DNA from: Baffinella frigidus
Lineage: Eukaryota > Cryptophyceae > Cryptomonadales > Baffinellaceae
Assembly (NCBI GenBank): GCA_026770585.1
Contig: MU646547.1
Location: 120,109 to 137,717 of the forward strand
Direction of reading: 5' to 3'
Length of the DNA stretch: 17,609 nucleotides
The notes beneath the pieces are model-generated. The model saw only the letters and a program-made list of their open reading frames with translations, searched no databases and had not been told where the DNA came from. The translations under genes were made by a program, and so were the position numbers. Positions 6,720 through 16,500 of this stretch are shown here, one piece after another; the stretch's first letter is position 1, and each line of letters begins with the position of its first letter.

Positions 6720-9160
6720 AGTATAAGAGCTCCAAGCACGGATACCCCACAAAGTGAGAGGGATTGTGTGGGGGGGGGTGAGATGAGATCAGCCAGACAC
6801 CAGAGGTGAAATGAGAGAAATGTGGTTGTGTAGGGTTTTCCCCCAATGTACGGACGTGAGCAAAGTCAAGGGCAATCCAAGCGCCAGACAGCAACAACAG
6901 CAGGACATCAACAACAAAGGTGGCTGTACAGAATGCAGTGCACAAACTTATGGAGCTTTAATGAACGTCGTACAGCAGCACACACGTTCCCACGTCCTGG
7001 TGGACCTTTTAGGTCCTTTAGGTTTTAATTTCGCCCAACATATGCCAACGACACGCCGTTCCGTTGAAGGGATCTGCAGAGAAAGCATTTTTGCTTTCGG
7101 ATCGCTTTTAGCTTTCGTGCAGAGGCTCGTGAAGAGGGGATAAAGGGTTGGTTCTTTTGGGGTGGGTGAAGGTATGCGACATCGCTCCCATGCTCACTGA
7201 ACACACACCGAACCACAAGTCAGCCTTGATGAGGCTCATGGTATCCCATGGTTGAAGTTTAGGAGCTTCAATCACGAATACCCCACAAGGTGAGAGGAAT
7301 TGTGTAGGGATGTGAGGTGCAATCAGTTTGACACCAAAAAAAATCAAGGAAAGAAGTGTGGTTGTGTAGGGGGTTCCCCCAATGTACGGACTTCAGAAAA
7401 GTGGGGGGCGATTCAATCGTTAGAGACAACAACATTCCGTCAAGATATTGGTAGAGCAAAGACCCCAATGTACGGAAGTCAGCGAGCGAGAGAGTGAGAG
7501 AGGTGGAAACTTTAGGTCCTTTAGGTTTTAATTTCTCCCAACATACGCCAACGACACGCCGTTCCGTAGAAGGGATCTGCAGGCATGTTTGCCTTCGGAT
7601 CGCGTTTCGCTCTCCAGTGCAGAGGCTCGTGAAGAGGGGGTACAGGGTGGTTCTCTTGGGGTGGGTGAAGGTATGCGACACCGCTCCCATGCTCACTTAC
7701 ACGCACCGAACCCAAGTCAGCCTTAATGAGGCTCATGGTATCCCATGGTTGAAGTTTAAGAGCTTCAATCACGAATACCCCACGCTGTCCGTTAGGTCCT
7801 TTAGGTTTTAATTTCGCCCAACATATGCCAACGACACGCCCTTCCGTAGAAAGGACTGCAGAGAAAGCATTTTTGCTTTAGGTCCTTTAGGTTTTAAATG
7901 CTCCCAACATATGCCAACGACACGCCGTTCCGTAGAAGGGATCTGCAGAGAAAGCATTTTTGCTTTCGGATCGCGTTTAGCTCTCCAGTGCAGAGGCTCG
8001 TGAAGAGGGGATACAGGGTGGTTCTCTTGGGGTGCTTGAGTTGATCCAGAAAATCGCGCTCATCACACACACCGAACCCAAGTCAGCCGTCCTTTAGGTC
8101 CTTTAGGTTTTCGTTATGAGACTCATGGTTCCCATGGCTGGTCCTTTAGGTCCTTTAGGTTTTAAATGCTCCCAACATATGCCAACGACACGCCGTTCCG
8201 TAGAAGGGATCTGAAATATAAAAGCTCCAGCCACGGATACCCCACAAGGTGCGAGAGCAAACAAGGTTCCAAATGGTGAAAGGGGATTGTGTGGGTGGGT
8301 GAGGTCAAATCAGTCAGACACCAAGAACAAAGAAAGAGAAAAGAAAGGAGAGATGAGAAAAGTCCTTTAGGTCCTTTAGGTTTTAATTTCTCCCAACATA
8401 GCCCAACGACACGCCCTTCCGTAGAAAGGACTGCAAAGAAAGCATGTTTGCTTTCGGACCGCGTTTCGCTCTCCAGTCCTTTAGGTCCTTTAGAGGCAAA
8501 TCCTTTAGGTCCTTTAGGTTTTAATTTCTCCCAACATATGCCAACGACACGCCGTTCCGTAGAAGGGATCTACAGAGAAAGCATTTTTGCTTTCCTTTAG
8601 GTCCTTTAGGTTTTAATTTCTCCCAACATAGCCCAACGACACGCCGTTCCGTAGAAGGGACTGCAGGGAAAGCATTTTTGCTTTCGGATCGCATTTAGCT
8701 CTCCAGTGCAGAGGCTCGTGAAGAGGGGATACAGGGTGAGTTCTTTGTGGGGTGTTTAGGTCCTTTAGGTTTTAATTTCTCCCAACATATGCCAACGACA
8801 CGCCCTTCCGTAGAAAGGACTGCAGAAAAAGCATTTTTGCTTTCGGATCGCATTTAGCTCTCCAGTGCAGAGGCTCGTGAAGAGGGGATACAGGGTGAGT
8901 TCTTTGTGGGGTGTTTGAGTTAGACCAAAAAGGCACAGTCTCGCACACACACCGAACCCCAAGTCAGCCTTTAAGAGGCTCATGGTATCCCATGATTGAA
9001 GTATAAGAGCCCCAACCACGGATACCCCAGATGAAACAAGATTCCAGAAGGTGAGATGGGTTGTGTGGGGGGGTGAGGTGAGATCAGACAGACACCAAAG
9101 ATGAAGGAGTTAAAGGGTCAGCCAGAGAGGGGATTTGTAGAGGATCTCCCCCAATGTACA
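6664..9160. repeat. long complex array of ankyrin-tail and TCCTTTAGG modules
   Basis: Two modules alternate. Module 1 (6664, 7205, 7700, 8065, 8945) runs from CACACACCGAACCCAAGTCA through CTCATGGTATCCCATGG to ATACCCCACAAGGTGAGA, a GTGTGGGG-rich stretch and CCCCCAATGTACGGA. It derives from the end of ankyrin exon b. Module 2 starts GGTCCTTTAGGTTTTAATTT, continues CCAACATATGCCAACGACAC and a GAAAGCATTTTTGCTTTC hairpin, and ends GGCTCGTGAAGAGGGGATA. It occurs about ten times, several truncated or inserted into module 1. Open frames here are repeat artefacts. Confidence 0.88.
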
Positions 9161-9235
9161 GTGAGGTATTGTGCGTGGCCTTGGTGTGTCAGTGGGAGTT
9201 AGCCAGGTTAAGTTCAGCCAAATGTCATAAAGACA

Positions 9236-9265
9236 GCAACAACAACAACAACAACAACAACAACA
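9236..9265. repeat. (CAA)n microsatellite
   Basis: About nine tandem CAA units. Confidence 0.95.
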
Positions 9266-9495
9266 CAAGTATAAAGCAACGAGTGTATCAATAGTCCCCC
9301 GCCTTTCAATAAGGTTCCCATCACTCCCCATCCCCGTTTGGCGCCTACGTTTGAGTGTCTCCACACTGTCCGCTTTTTTTTTTGGATAAACCAAAAGTTT
9401 GACCATCAGATTTGAGGAGTTTGACCATCAAACTCGTGCGAGAGGAAAGAGGGCAAGAGGTGGGGAGGAGCTGTGTATTCCAGCCCAGGGCCAGG

Positions 9496-9608
9496 ATGTC
9501 GAGTAGGGTCGCCGCCCAGGCAACGGTGCTGTTCAAGGGAGGCATGACGTACATGCAGTCCGCGAGCAAGCAGATCCAGTGCCCCATGGACGGCGTCCCT
9601 GAGATCGC
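9496..9608 (+). CDS. engB: EngB exon 1 (N-terminus to PEIA)
   Basis: The exon encodes 37 residues plus two bases, ending [10 protein letters not shown], the segment that precedes the P-loop in the family. The donor is GC^GTGAGC (phase 2). ATG 9496 is the only ATG upstream of the conserved part in this frame. The frame stays open upstream back to a TGA at 9400-9402, and a possible acceptor (TATTCCAG) ends at 9484, so the true start may lie on another exon. A short upstream intergenic stretch (9361-9480) carries a 9-T run and a duplicated TTTGACCATCA. Confidence 0.8.
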
Positions 9609-10448
9609 GTGAGCTCCCTCGAGCTCCCTTGCTGCCCCTGCTCTTGCGTCACGATTCGACCCAGCTGCGGTCAGCCAAACCCCGATCGTCACACAGGTTC
9701 TCCGGCCGCTCCAACGTGGGGAAGTCGAGCCTCATCAACGCGCTCTCCAAGACGGATGCCAAGACAGGAGCCCTCGTCTCAAAGGTCGGTCCTCTGCGTT
9801 TGTCAGCCGCCCGGCCATATTGGCGGGCGATCCGAACGCTGTCCGCACGTCTTCCTTGTCTTCCTTGTCGTATGAATCCCCTTGGTACGGTTCTTTTCCG
9901 AGACAACAGCCAGCAAGGCTTCCTGGACTACCGTGCGCGGTGTTCGCTCAATATGATGGTCTCGAGCATGCCCCAGCAATAGAACCTCCTAAATCCCGGG
10001 GCCCCGCATGAGCTGACCGCAGCGTGCAAACTCCCCCGCTAGCATTCATCAAGCGAGAGATTGGATGCACCATCACGGTTCAGCTAGCTTCCGTTTCCTT
10101 CTGAGCCCCCCCCCCACTACAGAGACTTGTAGAGGTTCATGCTTCCAGGCCACACCCCGGTTGGGCCCGAGCAGACATTCTGCATGACCTCTCTCTCGAG
10201 AGAGGCCATGCCCCTCCTCACACATACCCGCTGCGGGGGTGCACACATGGCGGCCATCAATTAAAATAAACTCCCATCTCTCTCCCCCGCAGACGCCCGT
10301 CGGGCGCACGCAGACCATCACAAACCCTCTGTGGGGGTGCATACACGGCGGCCACGTTGGTGTTAAAATCTCTCTCTCCCCCTCTCTCTCTCCCCCTCTC
10401 TCTCCCTCTCTCTCCCTCCCTCTCTCTCCCTCCCTCCCTCCCTCTCTC

Positions 10449-10516
<68 letters not shown>

Positions 10517-13500
10517 TCTCTGCGCAGACGCCCGGACGCACGCAGAAGATCAACTTCTTCGCGATCGGAAATACCCTCCGCTTGGTCGACCTCCCTGGAT
10601 ACGGGTACCCTCTTCCTCAGTCTCATCCGGGGAAATCTATTTTTCTTTCATTTGATGGCAACGAAAATTACTACACAATTCGTTCTTATTAGTAATATAA
10701 AATAATCTGTGTAGTAATTTTGATTGCCATCAAATGAAAGAAAAATAGGTTTCCCCGGATAAAGTCGCCTTGACTCACTATTCTCAAGTGCACATTCTGC
10801 GTGTGCGGTGCAAATCCGTCGACGTTGGAGCGAAAACGGAGGCCGACCTCCCTTGATATGGGTACACCCCCCCGCCCGCCCCGCAGGACACCTAGCGCTC
10901 TCTCTGTCTATTTAGGCACACCGATTTGGTGAGACCGGGCTCTTTTCCGCTCCAAAGTTGACAGATTTGTACTGCAGATCCAGCATGTTAACTTGAGAAG
11001 GGTCAGCCAACGCGACTTGAGGCAGAGCTAGGAAATCGGGTTCTGCGTTCCGATGGGTGCGTGCGTTATAGTGGTCGAGTTGATCTCGGAAGATAACTGA
11101 ATCACTTCCTTTCCAACAGGATATTGAATAGGATACATTGGTTAGGGCATAGTAGATTTAATTAGGCCTGTTAATTAAACAAAAACGTTAATTAGGGAAC
11201 TAATTCAGGTATCCTTCGAGATGAGAGTTGATACTGGAGGCATGCTGGCTGGTGGGTGCGTTTGGTGCGACGCGGCACAGCTGAAGTGAGGCTAGAAGGG
11301 CATATACCGTCTAGTGGGACGAACCGCCTTCGAAAATCGACGGGGTTGGTCTTGCGCCACACCGTGGGCTTCGCAGATCGGCCCATTTATTTTACTGGCA
11401 CTAATTAAGAATTGCGCTATACACAGATATCTCATTCACCGACATTTCGACCGTGGATTTGTGCGGAATTTGCTTTGAAGCCCGCTGTGTGGCCGCGCCC
11501 GTGTTACTCGCTGAATCAGAACCCCACGACTGTTGACGCACTAGAGCGTTGTTGTGGTACAGGTCCTCACCGGTTCTGCGATTTCTGTTTTCTTTGCAGC
11601 TCGCTGTATTTGGCGCGAGGCGGTAGTGATGAACTGAGGCTTGAAGGCTTGAAGGGGGGATGCATGCCGCCACTGGGACGAAAATTCTTGGGAAATCGAC
11701 GGGAGTGGACTTGCACTTGGCGAAGCGCCGAAAAATAAGAGAGTGTGGAATGCGTGGCGTTGGGCTGTCAACGTAGCGGGGGCGTCGCCTATCAACACGG
11801 ATAGTCACCCCCAAAAATGCTTGATGGTCAAAGGGATGGTCAAATTGCTGTGTAGGTCTTTAGGTCATTTAATTAAGAAGCATTTACTGGTCTTAGTTCG
11901 TCCTTTAGGTCCTTTAGGTTTTAATTTCGAGCCCTCTCTGGACGCCTTAAGTTTATGGTCCGACGTCATAAGTTCAATAAAAGTCTCTTCTCTCTGGTTG
12001 GCAGGTTCGCGAAAGCGCCGTCAAATAAGAGGGAACATTGGAACAAGGCGACCGAGGAGTTCCTTATGCAGTACGTTTCCCGAACCCGAACCCCTAAACC
12101 CGAACCCCTAAACCCTAACCCCTTAACCCTAACACATAAACCATAACACTTAAACGCTAACCCCTAAACGCTAACCCCTAAAGCATAAACCCTAAACCCT
12201 AAACCCTAAACCCTAAACCCTGAACCCCAAACCCTAAACCCTGAACCCTGAACCCTAAACTCTAAACCCTAAACCCTAGACCATAGACCCTCAACCCTAA
12301 ACCCTAAACCCTAAACCCTAAACCCTAAACCTGGCTCCCGCTCACTCTCTTTGTGAACGTGATCCGTCGCCCCTTTCATTGATCGAACCAGACGTTTGTT
12401 GGATCAAGGCTCTGCGAATTCTAGCTCTGCCTGAGTGTTTTTTCTGGCTCGTACTTATACGTATTAAAGAGCAGAAATCTAGTACAAAAGGGCGAATAAA
12501 CGGCCTTTAGAACGAGCCAGAATAAAACCCAGGTACAGCTAGGCTCTGCGAATCCCTCTTGGGCGTTTGGTTCGGCGCACAGCCCTGAAGAGCGCTGCCC
12601 GCCGAGAGAAACGCCGAGAGTGGGACGTCTCAACGCAGAACGGGATCTTCGTTACTAGGCGTAACGGTTTCCGTTAGTAGGAGTAACGATTTCCGTTGCT
12701 TGGAGTGGCGGCGGATTCCTGTCGGGCCAGCGATTTTCGAGGCGAGGCTCCGTTAGGACTGGGCGAACCTTTCGAGAATCCAGGGGTGCAACCCAAAGCT
12801 GATCCGGGGATAGGTTTAATTTGAAAGAAAATGGACCCCTATTTGTTCGGAATTAGAAGAAAGTTAATTAGGGCCCACAATGCATTTAATTAGGGCCATA
12901 ACCCGGTTTGATAGGCCATTTTCTTTCAACTCAAACATTTTCCCGGATGAAAGCTAATGCAAGAATTGTGTGGACAGGCGGAACCCTAAACCTTAAACCC
13001 TCAACCCTAAACCCTAAACCCTGAACCCCAAACCCTAAACCCTAAACCCTAAACCCTAAACCCTAAACCCTAAACCCTGAACCCTAAACCCTAAACCCTA
13101 AACCCTAAACCCTGAAACCTAAACCCTAAACAGGCGGAACCCGCAAGTGCTCAAGATGGTGTACGTCCTCCTCGACAGGTCTGAAAGCCACCCCGTACAG
13201 GGGTGCCTCGCTCATAAGAAAGCGCCCCACCCTAGGACCCTGCAGTAGGCCTATGCCTAGGGCTCCACGGTGGTGCTGGGGGGGGGGGGTAGTTTCTTAT
13301 GAGCGAGGTACCCCTGTAGCTTCGAATGACACCAATCTGTCGACTCATAAACCCGAATCCCTACACCCTACACCCTGAACCAAGGTGTCTGAAACTTCTT
13401 CTTCATGATTACCCTCAGAAAGGACCTCGATAATGATACTCGAGAGGCCCCAAGCCTTCTGAAAAGTGATCAACCACTCACCAAATACCCCGCGCCGACG

Positions 13501-16500
13501 TTCTCGTAGACATATCTCCACTCAGCAGCCACCGTGCCCCCCCCCCCCCGGATTTCTGGGGGGCATGCCACGCCCCTTACCCTGAAATAAACTGCAATGT
13601 GTATCATAATAGTTAGGATGGACACATAATCGAAGGCCTTCTAGACAGGCCTGAAAGCCACCACGCAGCTTCAGATGACACTAACCTGTCTTTGTGGATA
13701 AAACGTACCAAAACGGTGTCGGAGTTTGAAAATCGACCGTACGTGAAAATAGTATGCCCGCAACGTTTCTGGTTTCTGTGAACATTAATCAAGTCTACAA
13801 TGCCGAATCTGAAGATTGGAGCTTTCATTTTGGGTACCACATACAGCATAAAAAGCGCCTTTAACAAACATAAAGCGCAGAGGGGGGGCAGGAATCGAGT
13901 CCCGCCTCTCGCTGTCAGGAATACCTTCAGTGGGGGTGCATACCACGCAAGAGTGTAGGGCTGAACTAGGAAAACAAGTCAGTTCACACGGAATTTGTAC
14001 CAACTTTCCGAAATTTCGATTTTTCTCTGGGGAGAATGTCCACTTATGAACTTAAAAAATAGTCAGATCTGACTATTTCTCCTGCAGGCCACTCTGCCTT
14101 ACACTCTTGCGTGGTACATGGCGGCCGTCGGCCACACTATTATAAGAACCCCCCTCCCCTAGGCCCCTAGGACTGTAACTGAAAAGAGTCTTTAGTACCT
14201 GTAGGCCTATTTCAAAAGACCTGTGAGGCCCTAAGGCGGTTTGGTCATACCCTCTGTGGGGGTACATACACGGCGGCCGTGTTGGTGTTAACAAAGGTCC
14301 CTCTCTTCTAGGTATTGTTACAAGTCCCTCTTCCCCCCTGGGTAACTCACCTATCTCTGTAACCCTACACCCTAAACCGTAAACCCCAACCCCTAAACCC
14401 TAAACCCCAACCCCTAAACCCTAAACCCTAAACCCAAAACCACAACCCCTAAACCCCAAACCCCAAACCCCAAACCCCAAACCCCAAACCCCAAACTCCA
14501 AACCCCAAACCCTAAACCCCAAACCCTAAACGCAGCCGGCGGGGCCTGCTGGAGATCGACGTGCAGTGGATGGACATGCTGCAACACGGGGACGTTGACT
14601 TCAAGCTGGTGAGGCTCCCAACCTGTGGCTCTGTCGCGGTCTTTTCGAGCTCACCAATTTGGTGGGCCCGGGCTCGTGTCCACTCCAAAGTTGACGAATT
14701 TGTGCCGGAAACCCAGCATGTCAACTTGAGAATAGTCGGTCAACCCGAGTGAGGCAGAGCTAGCACATCGACGTGCAGTGGATGGACATGCTGCAACACG
14801 GGGATGTCGACTTAAAGCTGGTGAGCCTCATAACCCAGGCCTCCTGAACCCCCTATCCTGAACCCAGAAAGTCTCCTGAACCCATTATCCTGAACCCATC
14901 AAGTCTCCTGAACCTGAGGGGTTCCTGAGGGGTTCAGGATAGGGATAGGATGGGTTCAGGGTAGGGGGATCCTGAACCCATCACGGCCACGGTCAACAAG
15001 GGGACGTTGCCTTCAAGCTCGTGAGGCGCCCCATCTAATCCCAGCGTCGTCCCAGCCCAGGAATAAATTCCATTTTGCGTCCGCCTAAACCCTCAACATT
15101 TTGCGTCCGCCCAAACCCTCAACAATCTGAATGCTAGTTGAGGGGGAACACCCGCCTATCTGTCTCTCGCGCGCACTCACTCTCCTCCTCCTAAACCCTC
15201 AACAGTAAAAATCTGAAAGCTAGTTTGGGGGAATCACCAGCCTTTCTGTCTCTCACACGCACTCACTCTCCACCTCAACCATCAACACTATACTCTGACC
15301 GTTAGTTTCGGGCACGCACCAGCCTGTCTCTCTCTCACACTCGACCCTCGATCGTGGTGCTCTGCTGCCAGGACTAGTCCTAGTGTAGGATCCTAAGGTG
15401 GGGCGTGTCCTCAAGTTCGAACACCCCAGCGCTGACCCTGGCTCTCTGTTCACGTCCAGCGAGTGGTGTGTGTGGTACGGTAAGCGTCAGGGGGGGTGAT
15501 GCTGCGGACGGAACCTGGTTGTCGTGTTCCAATAGCTGATCGTGGATGGTGGATCGTGCGGAAGTGTTTCACGAAGAGCGCGCTCACGCACTCGCGTGAG
15601 AGCGCGAGACAGGCGGGTGCTTCCCCTACACTAGCTGACCCTGGACCGTGGGGCAGTTTTTCACGCAGAGCGGCATTGTGTCTTCACCGCAAGCACCTTT
15701 CAAAAGCCTCAAAGTCAATTCCTGGTACAAATTTTACAACCGAAAGATCCTTACATTACCGCAAACAACTGGAAGTGTTTAGTTTTGTACCTGAATTGAC
15801 TGTTGAAAGGTGCCTAGCGGTGGACACTTTTTGGCTGACCCTGGATCCTGCGGCAACAGTGTTTCACGAAGACCGACAAGGTGAACCAGACGCAGCTGGA
15901 CGCGTGCGTCAACGGGGGGATCGGTCCGTCCCCCCACTAGCCCTCGGAAGTGGACCAAATCAAGAATCTAGCTAACCGCACAGCTGGCTGCGTGGGCGGA
16001 CAGGGGGATAGGTCCGTCCTCCCCCTCTTTATTCTTGGCTTCAGGTTTAAGGCTTTAGGCTTGAGGGTTCGAGGTTTAGGGGTCATGGGTTAGGGATTAA
16101 GCGAAGACGCCAGACCCGAAAGGATCGGCAAGTGGATGATCCCTGTTGTCCTGGCCCTGCGTTAGCAAGCAACACACCCTCTGCTTCAGAAGCCTCCTAC
16201 TTCAGAGGAGGCTGTGTTACACACCGTCTCCTCGTTCAGTGACCCCCCTTCCGTGCTCCCTAGACCGTTATCATCAGCAAAGAACAAAACGGTGCCTTCA
16301 ATTCCTGGCTGAGTGACGCTCCCTTTCCTCCTTCTTGATCTAATCCCGTCGAGTATTCATGATGAATACGATTTCGGGGATCTCCGATCCGATTTTGGTG
16401 TATCTTACGGCTCTAAATGAAGTTTAGATAGACGACTGTCTTATTTTTACCCCTTAACATACACCAAAATCGTATTCATGATGAATACTCCACCGGATGA

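Larger units (their letters stand above)
9785..10527 (+). other. EngB intron 2
   Basis: 743 bp, GTCGGT...GCGCAG. Holds a palindrome CATGACCTCTCTCTCGAGAG (10183-10210), the duplicated block with the exon 3 copy, and the CT/poly-C tract. Confidence 0.85.
10605..12004 (+). other. EngB intron 3
   Basis: 1.4 kb, GTACCC...TTGGCAG. Contains B copy 3, a dispersed repeat (10904-11031) ending GAGGCAGAGCTAG that recurs at 14648-14763, an AT-rich TTAATTAGG stretch (11150-11205), two related segments about 11250-11390 and 11590-11740, and one TCCTTTAGG module start (11902). The long minus-strand open frames at 11401-11814 have no recognisable domain. Confidence 0.8.
13179..14535 (+). other. EngB intron 5
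   Basis: 1.36 kb, GTCTGA...ACGCAG. Contains element D, an exon 5 copy at 13631, runs of 11 G and 10 C, and dispersed GGGGGTGCATAC / GGTACATGGCGGCCG words (13927, 14113, 14253) shared with intron 2. Confidence 0.8.

Noticed and set aside
7081-7100. GAAAGCATTTTTGCTTTC hairpin as an intrinsic terminator
   Set aside because: Not followed by a T-run, and the genome is eukaryotic; it is a constant part of the repeated module.
7268-9019. Several 80-140 codon frames in the complex array
   Set aside because: They repeat the same peptides (for example LGFNFSQH) because of the repeated modules; frames break at module borders.
10239-10692. Proline-rich or glycine-rich proteins across the CT/poly-C tract
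   Set aside because: All frames on both strands are open only because the tract has no stop codons; the tract is an intron 3' end.
11401-11814. Opposing 100-140 codon frames in intron 3
   Set aside because: No recognisable domain; the region contains a degenerate exon 4 copy and a diverged duplication, which explain the similarity seen.
13888-13910. tRNA gene (GGAATCGAGTCCCGCC resembles a T-arm)
   Set aside because: No acceptor stem partner, D-arm or anticodon arm could be found upstream or on the other strand.
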